NCBI GenBank assembly: GCA_907164885.2
Contig: OU015497.1
Span: 67,095,077 to 67,159,076 of the forward strand
Length of the DNA stretch: 64,000 bases
Direction of reading: 5' to 3'
DNA from: Dolomedes plantarius
Lineage: Eukaryota > Arthropoda > Arachnida > Araneae > Dolomedidae
The position numbers were made by a program, and so were the translations under genes. Shown here piece by piece: positions 23,216-34,190 of this stretch (the stretch's first letter is position 1; the number at the start of each line of letters is the position of its first letter). The notes under the pieces are model-generated. The model was not told the origin of the DNA. It searched no databases and was given only the letters and a program-made list of their open reading frames with translations.

Positions 23216-24541
23216 TACTTCCCAGATATAGGCAAAATGGCCTGAAAAAATATATATTGTTATTCTAATTTCCATTACAAATATCGGCTAATTACGAAAT
23301 CTTTGCGTTCCAATTGTATTTGGTTACAAAATTTACGTTTAATCCATTTAATTTAAATAAAATTTACATACAAGGATCGCGTTACACTCCTTTGTGCTAT
23401 AACTGCATTTATTACACTTTTCAGAAGTAATTTCTGTGCGCAATTTTTCTTTCGTTTAATTCATTTATTTAATTCTTCTTTATGCATATTTAGATTATTT
23501 TCAGTAGTGATTTAATGTATTCAACTAGTAAATTTTATTTATTTTATAAACAATCAAAAATGCTACAATTAGAAATGAAGGATATTTTAATAAACATTAG
23601 AATTTTTAGCAAATTTTTTATTTCTTAAAAATGTTATTTCCCCGGGAGTAAGAAAAGTCAAATTGACAAAATCAAAATGATGTGTAAGGAACTTCAATTT
23701 TTATGAATGAATGTTGAATTTCGATGGCAAACTTTTTCCATTTTTTATTAATGATGCCAAGTAATGTTTGTGTTGCACAAACCTTATAAATTTTGAGTTT
23801 ATAGTTAAGAATGACTTGATAACCATTAATGTTTGTGTTAAATAAAGCTTATCAAATTTTTGTATATTATTCGAAATTATTTGTTAACAATTAATCATTG
23901 TGTTGAATACATATTGTCAATTTTGAGCTTACTGTTAAGAAAAACTTGCGTATAAAAACAATTATATTGTTCTTTTTAAAGTTAAAAAAAAACGAAGGAA
24001 TTTTTTACAATTAAAAATAATGGATAATATATTTTCTTTAAATATGAGTTCCTATAAAGTTTCAATTTTTTTAACTATTAATAAAAGGTATAGTTTCACA
24101 GTATGTCTGTTGTTATAATTATATGCGTACATAAAAGTGTTAAAATTTTCTCCAAATTATCATCGACATGGTTTTCAAAAATATATGGCATATTCATATC
24201 AGAATACATGAATTGTAAAGAGAACGCTTTTAAGAAAATTAGCAAAGGAAACTACTGAGAGCATTTCAGTTTTTAGAAAATTATATCAGAAAACAGTAGC
24301 TGCAAAATCATCCCTCTATCCTAATCACTATAAAAACATTGAATAGTCAGCAGCATCTGTATACTTTCCTTCTGTTTGACGTCATTGAAATGCACCGAGC
24401 TAATGCGTCATCGGAAATTAAAGATGTAAAAAAAAACACCCAACTTCGAGCAATATCTATCGCATTACTATTGTTTACTCTGTCGGCTTGCTGAAACCAT
24501 GGATTCTATTCACTTGATTGTTCAACATGCGTTATCCATTC

Positions 24542-24543
<2 letters not shown>
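23216..24543. other. AT-rich non-coding DNA
   Basis: Degenerate internal repetition occurs around 23760-23940 (TTAATGTTTGTGTT and GAGTTTATAGTTAAGAA-like motifs recurring at roughly 60-bp intervals). No gene is seen. Confidence 0.5.

Positions 24544-24585
<42 letters not shown>
24544..24585. repeat. (TA)n microsatellite
   Basis: About 20 uninterrupted TA units. Confidence 0.97.
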
Positions 24586-24588
<3 letters not shown>

Positions 24589-25588
24589 TTCCTCTCTTTC
24601 ATATATCCTGGCTTTAGAATGTATTTATATCTCTCTACTTAGGGACATTCATACATTGGTTTTGCTTCCTTGGAAAAAAATATTGATGTTATTTTTAGAG
24701 GATTAAAGCTCCCGCATAAAGTTAAACATTTGTATATCTAATCTATTTTTTATCCGTGCTTAATTCACGCACAAGAACCTATCGGTACAAGGGAAAATTG
24801 TATAATACTCTATAAAGAAATCAATCTTAATGGAATGATAATTCAACAATTGAGTTGACGACACCCACCTGTGAGATCTTTGTATGTTTTAGAGGAACGT
24901 CGTCCGACACGCGGCATTGGACTAATTATCCGATGATAACAGATTACTACAGCAGAATTCTTTCCACTGGATAGTAGTATTGGATATATATGTAACTTCA
25001 CGTTGTTCTGGAGACATAATCTTTTTATTTCATGCTTGCACTCTTATTTGTAAATATATTTTTACATGAGACTTTATTAAGTTATATTGCATTATATCAG
25101 CATTGTCGTAAGAAAGTTTACATATTTTCTATCTTTAACTAGATGGCGTTCGATCTGTAATAAAAGACGATGTTCCCCGTAAGAACATGATAAAGATGGT
25201 TACCATCATTCACGAGCATTACCTGAAGACGAGGTTACAATGGACAGCATTAAACAGCTTTATTTCTGGGTATCATGTGGACGGGCCGTTCTTCGTATGG
25301 AGGAACAATTGCAAATCTGATTCATAACTTGACAATAAAGCTTCGCCAACAGTGTCTTATATGACAAGGTCAACATGGCAAACTTCTTGCCGTTACTGAC
25401 TTTTACGGCTTCTTCACACTGAATCCGAAGCCTTATGTAGCGCCATCGTCCCAAGATTTAACTAATCACAGATCTCAATTCATTGACAACGTGATATGTC
25501 AAGCGAATCACAGGTCATGTCAAATAATCTCAAAGTCACGTAGTAACGCAACGTAATCATCCAGCTGCGATGAGAACAGACCTATAAA
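24586..25588. other. Non-coding DNA
   Basis: A minus-strand frame at 25260-25454 is less AT-biased than its surroundings but I do not recognise it. Nothing else is seen. Confidence 0.4.
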
Positions 25589-25761
25589 TAGGGCCTGTTC
25601 ACATAGAATCCGTCAGAGACAGCATTACTCGTTTTGAAATATATTTAACCAATTAGAAACCTCCAAACGATATGCCATGAAATTGTTGAGGTCTGTGATT
25701 GGTTTAAAATATGTCAATACAAGTAACGTTGACGCTGACGGAATAATGGGAACAGACCCTT
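25589..25761. mobile_element. Foldback MITE, copy 1
   Basis: Nearly the whole 173 bp folds on itself: GGGCCTGTTCACATAGAATC at the left pairs imperfectly with the reverse complement of the right end (GGGTCTGTTCCCATTATTCC). Inner blocks GTCAG/CTGAC and AAATATATTTAACCAATTAG versus its counterpart also pair. A second copy lies at 36748-36930. Confidence 0.8.
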
Positions 25762-25921
25762 GCTGTTTTTGCAGTTCTCTTTATAGAGGCGACGTTTGTA
25801 GGTACACTAATGCAGGTACAGCTCCATCTGGCGGTCATATTTTTAATTTATTGCGTAAATTTGTTTTCGGGTCCTTATATAAAACCCTACGTTATACCAT
25901 GCATGCAGTGGTGGGATTCAG

Positions 25922-25990
25922 ACGGTTCGCAGTGGTTCTATAGAACCGATACTTAACGTCCTAACGTAGGTATCGGTTCTGCGAACCGTT
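25922..25990. repeat. Strong hairpin
   Basis: ACGGTTCGCAG pairs with CTGCGAACCGT, and inside it AGAACCGATAC pairs with GTATCGGTTCT, leaving a small loop. It may be the terminus of a DNA transposon or a very short palindromic element. Function unknown. Confidence 0.75.
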
Positions 25991-27872
25991 TACTAATGAG
26001 CGCCAGCTGCATTGTTCACAGGACAAGCATTTTAAAAAAATATACCTACCCTACATCGGGCGGCCGGTCCTGTCGAATCGGAAATGAATGGAATTCCGAC
26101 TCCTAAAGTTCAAATAATGTTAAGAATTAATCACACAGCCCATGATATAAGCAAAAGAATGGAAAGTGAGGATACCAGTCAAACAGCAATACGGAAATAT
26201 CTTCAATAATAGTTTTACAGGCATTTAATATTTTAAAACTCTTTTTTTAATCATAATCTAATTTTGTGTACCTCTTTTATTGTTTTTATTTGAGTAATTA
26301 ATGCATGAATTCTTAAACTACCTTTCGGTATATCTTTCAGTGTTCTTAAAATGGTCATTGGGACATAGAACCTGGTGTTAATTTATTTGAATCTCACCAC
26401 TACATGTATGTATTTATTGCGTTACCATACGTTAAATATTCTCTGTAATAGGGCTTTTTGAAATATTTACTGACTCCTGAATCATCCAATAGAACATTTT
26501 CCTAATAATTACTACATTATTGTCGGAATCTGCAGTTGTATAAATGAATATACAAATAGATAGTGATATGTTTCAAGAGAGGTAGCGGTCATATCATCAC
26601 AATATTTTAAAATTAATGCGATACTAATTAATCTCAGTTTATAATATATTCTATGTTCAAAGTATTACCTCCCAAGTAAATAAAAAGTGACGACTCGCAC
26701 ATCTTAATATCTTTACGAAATTGGTAAATCGTCTACTTGTGGAATACCTCTGAGATTTATACCTACATTATAAACATATAATCATGATAGCATTAAATAT
26801 AATTCGGAATATTAAAGTTTATACATAATAGCATTTTAATAGAACTTTATTACACATTATGATATAAAATCAACATACTGATGACTTTCCAAGTAAGTTA
26901 AGAAAGCAAGTATTTGCATTTATTAGCTTCCATATTTTTAAAGCGTTTTAAAGCATATAATATATTTAAAAGTTAGGTTACTCTTAAATAAATCAAAATT
27001 TAAAAAAGAATAACTCCTTCTTCTTCATAACAAGCTTAAGTTTTTAAAAGTTAAAAATCCTTTAACTGAACGCTTGCCAAAAATGTGTAGGTAAATAAGC
27101 GGTAATAGTTTGGAAACTTGTTTATTGGATTTAAGAATATTTTTCCACCTCATATTGTATTCTGAATAAACAATTTTTTTGGAAAAAATCAATTTATTAT
27201 ATTTCGCCATATTTTGTCCTAGTACTCTATCATAAGTTTTGTTATTTCAAGGTAGAATTTATTTTCCTTATGATAAAGCATTTTTTAAAAGATTTGATGT
27301 AACTTGGATTTTTATATGTAATATCTACTGGCTTATCTGGAGTAAAACTGTTCGGACACCCTTGCTTTACTTTTTATCGTTAATCCAAATTTTTCGTCTA
27401 ATAAACATTGTTTGAGAATCATTCTTCAGCAAATATTTATTTTTCAGGATCTTTTTTTGTGTACCTCAATTATGGTATTTTTAAAAATATTCCACTCTAA
27501 AAATAATGCCTTTATTTATGAGATTTTTCGAAACCTGGAAAAAAATTATCTTTTTATTAAATCACCATCGACATCTTTTTTATGTAATTATGTAGTTTTC
27601 GCATATATCGTTTTGTAGCTTTCACTTCAGGGTTGAAAATAACAATCCACAATGTCTCTTTAATAAGATCAAGGAAGTAGAATTGAGTTATACGAAACAA
27701 TTTTTCTTATGTCCTAGTTTATCTTCATATATATTAACGCAGGAGGTCTTCCCTTTCAATGAAAAGTCCAATTTCATAAATATTATGGACATTTTAATAT
27801 TAAGGGGACCGTGGAACTTATTTGAGCAAATATTTTTATTGTAATATTGATTGTGTTGTTGTAAAAAAATAT
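25991..27872. other. AT-rich non-coding DNA
   Basis: Nothing recognised. Short open frames reflect AT composition. Confidence 0.5.
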
Positions 27873-28088
27873 ATTTCAGGTAGTCTCTTCTAACGAAACT
27901 ACCACGGGTTATTAACGTAGGATTACTTATCGTTGCTTACCTCTTTTTTTCGGCGCATTTTAGTACTTTATCTGTTTAACTCTTTACTGCTACTGGGTTT
28001 GGTGAGCTGCCAAAGTTATAACTCGTCACGGACTCTGATTCTTTTTCTTTCCGTAGGACCGTTATCGAGGAAAGGAATCCTAGGTATA
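27873..28088 (-). mobile_element. DINE-1/Helentron-like element, copy E
   Basis: Minus-strand copy. Stem-loop at 27879-27903, then GTTATTAACGTAGGATTAC (inverted 3' subterminal repeat), body without (TA)n, and the inverted 5' repeat ending AATCCTAGGT. The long plus-strand open frame across it (from 27933) has no protein similarity. Confidence 0.8.
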
Positions 28089-28319
28089 ACACGTAAAAAA
28101 TCAACTGTCAAAAGAACAACGACCCTTTACACACTCTACGATAGTAGAAAGGAAAGCGCGGGATGCAAATATCGGTTACAGAAACTAGGAACTGATAATG
28201 ACAGCACAGTACTATTTGTGCCATCTCTTGTGCCAAAAGGAAACAAAAAAATGCGTAACGGAAAAGAGTGAAAGCATTAATGCATTGTCATATCCATAAC
28301 TGAATAATGTATTGAAAAT

Positions 28320-28562
28320 TAGGGTGCCCATGCTGCTATGATCTGAAAATTCCACACGGGTCAAAATTGACCCGAATGACTTAAGTGTTATAATTTTTAT
28401 TGTTTAAAAACCACCATTTGAAAAAAAAAAAATCACATCGCTGAATATTTACTATGACTATAAAAACAAAGTCACAATATATTTTTGAAAAATTCCTCAA
28501 AATGTAATAAATCTACACGAAATAAATTTGCTATGGGTCAAAAAAGACCCGAACACCCTAAG
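28320..28562. repeat. Palindromic repeat pair, possible transposon ends
   Basis: CGGGTCAAAATTGACCCG (about 28359) and GGGTCAAAAAAGACCC (about 28536) are two hairpins of one type. TTAGGGTG at about 28320 and CACCCTAA near 28556 are inverted. The arrangement suggests a short TIR element, but no clean target duplication was found. Confidence 0.4.
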
Positions 28563-28579
28563 TAGGTTAAGTAATTAAA

Positions 28580-29097
28580 TTTTATTTAAAACTTATTAAA
28601 AGCAAAATTTTAATGAAAATCGGGATAGAATTCAGAAAAGAGATCTCTAAAAAATTGACTGTTCAGGGGATTAAATAACTCATACCCAGATTTCTTTGTA
28701 ATACAGTTTTAAGTGATTAAAATGCAAAATCGAGGAAATATCTCAAAAATCAAGTTGCAGGGATCGTCATAAATTTTTGTGTATAAATTTTAAATTTTTA
28801 AAAATCTGAAAATTATAATAAGATTAGAAATGTCTTTTAAGGTATTTTATATACTTATGGTGAAATGTATGTATGTACAAAATTTCATATCTCTATGACA
28901 AAAAGGAAAAAAGATAAATTTTAACATCCACCGTTCCCTTAAATTTGGCATATGTGTCTATAGGTCCTTAGAATCCTCTGGGGATTCTTGGTCGAAATTG
29001 AGGTGGGACCAGTGAGTGGTACTCGTTCCCCTATACGGTGCTCCGGTTGGAAGCAACTAACTATTGTCGCGGATAAAGTGCGAATGTCTTCTAACAA
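28580..29097. other. Non-coding DNA with a SINE fragment
   Basis: A piece at about 28960-29075 shares GGTCGAAATTGAGGTGG with the SINE-like element at 7890. The rest is AT-rich. Confidence 0.4.
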
Positions 29098-29777
29098 GTT
29101 CCTCCACATGAAAAAATATCCTTAGATTACAAGGTAAAAGGCGACCATGTCATGCATTGACGTAATATACCTGTATTGTAAGGATAAAGCACAGGATCTA
29201 TTCCCGACTCATCTTAGTCCTCCAGATGAAAAAAGATCCTTAGATTACAAGGTAAAAGGTAACCATGCCGTGCATTGACGTAATGCATCTGTATTGTCAG
29301 GATAGAGCTCAGGTTCTATTCTCGATTCATCTTACTCCTCCACATGAAAAAATATCCTTAGATTACAAAGTAAAAGTTTACCATGCTATGCATTGACGTA
29401 ATGTACCTGTATTGTAAGGATAAAGCACACATTCTATTCCGGATTCATCTTAGTCCTCCACATTAAAAAAGATCCTTAGATTACATTGTAAATGGTGACC
29501 ATGTCATGCATTGACGTAATACACGTGTATTGTAAGGATAAAACATAGGATCTATACCCGATTCATCTTAGTCCTCCACATGAAAAAAGATCCTTAGATT
29601 ACAAGGTGAAAGGTGACCCTGCCATGCATTGACGTAATACACCTGCATTGTCATGAGAAAGCACAGGTTATATTCCCGATTCCTCTTGATCCTCCCCATG
29701 AAAAAAGATCCTCAGATTAAAAGGTAAAAGGTGACCATGTCATGCATTGACGTAATACACCTGTATTGTACGGATAA
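29098..29777 (+). repeat. 118-bp tandem repeat (satellite), array 1, ~6 copies
   Basis: The CCTTAGATTAC motif recurs at 29120, 29238, 29356, 29474, 29592 and 29710, an exact 118-bp period. Each unit also holds TGACGTAAT and TATTCCCGATTC. By eye copies differ at few positions. The array stops abruptly at about 29777 and resumes at about 31647. Confidence 0.95.
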
Positions 29778-30152
29778 TCCAAAATATTATTCCGTCCACA
29801 GCCTAAGTTTATACGGAATCTTTTGATATCAGGTTGTCCCGTCGGAAATCCTCCCAGTCGGAACCCATGGACATTGAGGGAGAGCAAACTACGCTTACTC
29901 CCCCAAGCCTATTTAATTTTTAAAAATTATAAATTTTAAACACCCTCAGACAAATTTGTTGACAACCTGCAAGTATTAACCGAATTTTTTTTAATTTTTT
30001 ATTACACAAGAAGTCATTTCAGCCTCCAACCCAGTGATCACTTGCCTTTTTTTTCTTCTAATGTTATTTATAGCAGTTATAATATTTACTAAAATTATAA
30101 CAATTATTACATTTTCTGTCATCCACAAGATGGCCAATATTACAGAATAATA
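29778..30152. other. Non-satellite DNA between array 1 and the piggyBac element
   Basis: Unrelated to the 118-bp unit. No gene. Part of the foreign block that separates the two arrays. Confidence 0.6.
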
Positions 30153-30156
30153 TTAA

Positions 30157-31463
30157 CCCATTTAAGACTGGCGTTGCGAAAACGCAACATTAATTTCTGT
30201 ATTTTTTAAAGGCATGTTCTAATTTTTGTACGTCTGAAGTAAGATTTTTATTTTATTCTCTATGCTTTAATTGATCATAATAAATTTTTTGTTTCCACAT
30301 TTGCCAGCTTTTAGCACTTGCAAAAAATTGGTTTTTTTTTGGTGTTTTGAAAGGGAAAAAAATGACTAATTTCAAATAATAACCTTAGATAGCAGCACAT
30401 GTTAAATTTCCGATTTGATGCTTGTTACGAGTTTACTAGAGAATAAAGAACAAAATGACTTCAACAAGTAAAGCATAATTTTTTTTTATGTTTCTCAATT
30501 CATATTTTTAAAAATGTTGCGAATGCGCAACATCAGTCCAATGTGTATTACTTAATTCCAATGTGTATTATTAGTGCTGCCTAGTTTTTATGCAGTAGAT
30601 TGGTATTTTTTTCATTTCAGATAAGTTTTTCTCTAGAAAAAAGCGATTTTTGACATTGGAAGAGACATTGGAGTATTTTCATGGTCTTGATGATGATGAA
30701 ATTTCAGAATCATCCTCAACAGAAGCTAATGATGTACCATAATTCGTCATTATCCCTCCAGATCCGGATGATTGACGGATGAAGAAGCTATTGATGATAA
30801 TATTTTATGTGAAAATATCGAATCACCTAAAGACATTGCAGGTGAAATCGACATTTTTGTTCTAATAAATGTAAAAGTAAGCAATACAGTAAGAAAAAGG
30901 AGTATATTGTATGGGAAAAATGGATACTCTACATGGATGTAAGGAATTCTAAAATAAGTTTATTAGAGTTTCAGAGATCTATATCTTTGAGAGAGCCATA
31001 TCTTTGATAAAAAGTCTTGAAGAAATGCAGATGAATTCTGTTTTACCTGAAACTTCACATATTGGAAGACCATCTTCAATTCAAAATCTAATTCTCAACG
31101 AAACTCGGAAACACCGTATGGGTCATATTATTACTAAAAATAGTGAAAATAAACAAAAAAATGTAAACCCTGCAAAAATCAAACAATTACTGTATGTAAT
31201 AAGTGTAATGTACCTCTTCATGCGAAATGTTTCAAAGATTCTAAAAAAATTTTAAATTTTCTTTATAATTTTAACATTTCATATTTTTAAAATTTTTATA
31301 CCGCTTTGGACTCATGTTGCGAAAACGCAACATTTTGTAACTCTCGTAAAAATAAATTTAATTCTATGGAAACAACTTATTTGTGTAATTAATGTTCTAA
31401 GAAGTGTTAAAAAACTGTTTGGTGCATTTCCTATAAAGGAAACATGGAGCGGTCCTAAATGGG
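30157..31463 (+). mobile_element. Internally deleted piggyBac element
   Basis: TTAA at 30153-30156 and 31464-31467 flanks a 1307-bp element. Left end CCCATTTAAGACTGGCG; right end, reverse-complemented, CCCATTTAGGACCG. Palindromic GTTGCGAAAACGCAAC occurs near both ends (about 30173 and 31317), and a related GTTGCGAATGCGCAAC at about 30516. Coding relics of a piggyBac transposase remain inside. Termini, TTAA and coding remnants agree with one another. Confidence 0.92.
30635..31240 (+). pseudogene. piggyBac transposase remnants: N-terminus and Cys-rich domain
   Basis: Two ends of one transposase survive. 30635-30865 encodes the acidic N-terminus (RFLTLEETLEYFHGLDDDEI, then TDEEAIDDN after a stop at 30740 and frame change). 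31004-31160 encodes the linker with GRPSS and a GHII-containing stretch. 31162-31240, in another frame, gives the C-terminal cross-brace zinc domain C-x2-C-x7-C-x2-C-x4-H-x3-C. The catalytic core, several hundred residues with the three Asp, is missing: only about 140 bp lie between the two parts. It is non-functional. Confidence 0.85.
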
Positions 31464-31467
31464 TTAA

Positions 31468-31646
31468 TATTTTAAATGAAAAAAAAATAATAATAATCAC
31501 AACACCTCAGTGATTATACTCAGTGAAGACTTCATGCATACTTGGGCTTACTTGAAGCACTCATCAATGGCGCAATCACATGTTAACAACATAATATATC
31601 CTAATGACACTTAAATTTAACACATATTATTAATATTTGTGTTATA
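31468..31646. other. Non-satellite DNA between the piggyBac element and array 2
   Basis: AT-rich, no similarity to the 118-bp unit. Confidence 0.5.
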
Positions 31647-31938
31647 ATACCTATATTGTAAGGATAAATCACAGGTTCTATTCCCGATTCATTTTAGTCC
31701 TCCACATGGAAAAAAAGATCCTTAGATTTCAAAGTAAAAGGTGACCATGTCATGCGTTGACGTAATGCACCTTGTATTGTAAGGATAAAGCACGGGTTCT
31801 ATTCCCGATTCCTCTTAGTCGTCCACGGGAAAAAAGATCTTTAGATTACAAGATAAAAGTTGACCATGCCACGCATTGACGTAATGCACATGTATTGTAA
31901 GGATAAATCACAGGTTCTATTCCAGAATCATTTTAGTC
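31647..31938 (+). repeat. 118-bp satellite, array 2, ~2.4 copies
   Basis: Same unit as array 1, in the same orientation, resuming near the sequence at which array 1 broke off (ATTGTAAGGATA). Spacing is about 118-119 bp. Confidence 0.93.
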
Positions 31939-33165
31939 TTTTCAAAATGAAATAAGAAATATGAAAGTTTTATCTTTTGCAGCATTTATATACATCATTT
32001 AGTGTGAACCCCGAAACAATATTTTACTAAGTACCTCATCCAACATTTTAATAGTCCGAAGTTTCTGTAATTTGTAATTTTTTTATCATACAGAAAAATT
32101 ATCGATTTTAAAATAATATAATGTATAACATAATCCAATGTACTGCCATTAAAAATTACCGTATTTTGTAAGCACCTATACGACAAACGAATCGTTTTCC
32201 TTTTTGTGGAATCAGTTATTGCATATGCTAGAGGTACTTGTCGTAACGCTTTTTGCTAATTCATATTGTTTCATACTACTACGCAACGCAATAAGGGACT
32301 GTTCCCTCATTATTCCTCCATTTGTGTATTTTCCCAAGACAGTCGGGAAAAACACTTGAAAATGCAACTCTTTTTGCCAACTTCAGTGCCTAACACACAT
32401 GGACATGGACATGGACAAAAAGTTTTCGTGAGGTTCCAAATAGGGCTAAGAAAGCCCTTTAGCCTCGGTATGGATATGGGAAGCACTGAAGTTTTTCACT
32501 ACCGTGAAGTTTTTCACTGGGAAGCATGGTCAAAGAAGAAATGAATCAAGTAAAAAAAAAAAGTTACAAAATAAATTAAAGAAGTTACAAATATAAAAAT
32601 AAAAATGTTGGAATTTAGTAAGTTAAAGTTAACACAAAATTATATCGGCATGACATGTCCAAAAAAAAAGTCCCAATATAAGATAAAATAAAAAGCAAAA
32701 TATAAAGATTAAACTCTCAAAAGTCGAAGACGAGCCACAGAGGACCGCGAGCAGCAAAGATATTAAACGCTGGGATCAAACCCAAGATGGTAAAGAACTA
32801 TCAAGCAACCCGTGCTTGAAAACAGACCGAAAAAGGAAGCAAGATGATGAATTTGTATTACAGAGGTTAAAAAAGATCAAGCTTAACTACTGGTCTAGAG
32901 CAAAATATGTTCCGCAACCTGATTGGTTGACGAAACAGGATCCAGGAGCTTAGAAGAACATATTATCAGGGAGGACGGCTCACAATTTGACCATGAGGAT
33001 TCGCAGAGGCATAATACACCAACGGGACGATACACTACCTTTTTTAAAAAAGCGTAAGAGGATGTGACTGCATATAATTAGAAAAAATGGGGGGGGGGAT
33101 TAAGCGGTCTTGAAAGAATTTTAGGAAAACGGAATGACATAAAGAAAGAAAAAAGAAATTTTAAA
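31939..33165. other. Non-coding DNA with short repeats
   Basis: An (ACATGG)n run of about four units lies at about 32395-32417 and two copies of the palindrome GTGAAGTTTTTCAC-like sequence at about 32487-32518. Around 32740-33000 a GC-richer stretch has interrupted coding-like sequence that I do not recognise. It could belong to the 3' end of the LINE fragment that follows on the minus strand. Confidence 0.4.
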
Positions 33166-33772
33166 TTATGGGAAAGAAGAGTTGGGAGTAATCCCAGTGT
33201 CAAGCACTAGAGTCGCTCTAGGTCTACGATTAAATTCTCTATTGTCATAATCAGGAAGATTGGCAATTTCTTCATTAGGGGTGGAGTAAAGACTATTATA
33301 AAATTTAGTGGTGGGATTAATTATAGTCAGGCGAATGGGTTCAATACTTATATCTTTGTGGACGGAGTAGTTAGTTTTATATCTATTGGCTTTAGTGATT
33401 AGACATAAGGTTTTATTTTGTGTGCATTGCAATTTCTGGACATGACTGTTAGCCGCTGACCCCCATACAGGTACTGCATAAAGAAGTATAGGTCGAAGTA
33501 CTGTTTTGTAAAGCTGAAGTTTATTTTCTATACGCATCTCCTCCTGGAACAGGAGGTGGACGATATCTTTTCTAGCTTTAGAAAATTTGCAGATATTATT
33601 GTTAATATTTTTCTTCATAGTAAGCTTACTATCCATGAAGATACCCAAATATTTCACTTCCCTTTCAAAGTGGATGAGCTGACCATAAACGTTAACTGGG
33701 GGTGGGGGAGTCCTATTGTATGAAAAGAAGATAGCTTTTGTTTTACTGGGATTTAATTTAATACGCCATTTT
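33166..33772 (-). pseudogene. LINE (jockey-like) reverse transcriptase, C-terminal part
   Basis: Reading on the minus strand from about 33772 to the stop at 33166: a KW.IKLNPSKTKAIFF motif, then KYLGIFMDSKLT, then RPILLYAVPVWG and the thumb region. This order is typical of the last third of non-LTR reverse transcriptases of the jockey type. The polymerase active site and the endonuclease lie upstream and are missing, so the copy is 5'-truncated or internally deleted at about 33773. No poly(A) tail was found. Intact relatives copy their own RNA into DNA at a nicked target. Confidence 0.85.
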
Positions 33773-34190
33773 CAATGCCTAACTTATTATCAGTAAATTC
33801 TTCCTTAATCCCCAAAAGTGGGTTGCCAAACGATATGCTATACGATTCACCATTTATCCCTTTCCCCTCGAAGAACACACAAAATAATCTTTTGTACAAC
33901 GTCGTTGGCGGAATTTCTGGCGAGCGCTGGGTCTCCAATTTCCAGATATTTTCCTCTTTACGTCACGTGACGGTGCCAGCACAGGAGCGGAGTTTGAATT
34001 GCAGAAACAGACTCGTCTAGACCCTGGTTGAGGAAGGATGCCTCCAGAATTCCCGCTTCCGACGCCCTGGTAGAAAATACTCCAACAACTATCGGCGATT
34101 CCACGTTGGCCTGACCTTCCTTTGTGGATATCAACGATGTAACTTTTTGTAAAAACGGCAATAAGCCACCGGACCTAAGCCTCATCTAGA
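33773..34190 (-). other. GC-richer coding-like sequence of unknown nature
   Basis: On the minus strand an ATG at 34185 opens a frame of 75 codons beginning MRLRSGG, ending at 33958, and a second frame covers 33938-33753. Base composition is unlike the surroundings. Position immediately upstream (in sense) of the LINE fragment suggests it could be a 5' part of the same element joined by an internal deletion. A host exon is the alternative. I do not recognise the protein. Confidence 0.3.

Noticed and set aside
27933..28271. 112-codon plus-strand open frame
   Set aside because: It runs across a minus-strand DINE-like copy and its flank, and resembles no protein.
29098..29777. CRISPR-like array
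   Set aside because: The 118-bp units repeat as a whole with no alternation of repeats and unique spacers, and the window is eukaryotic.
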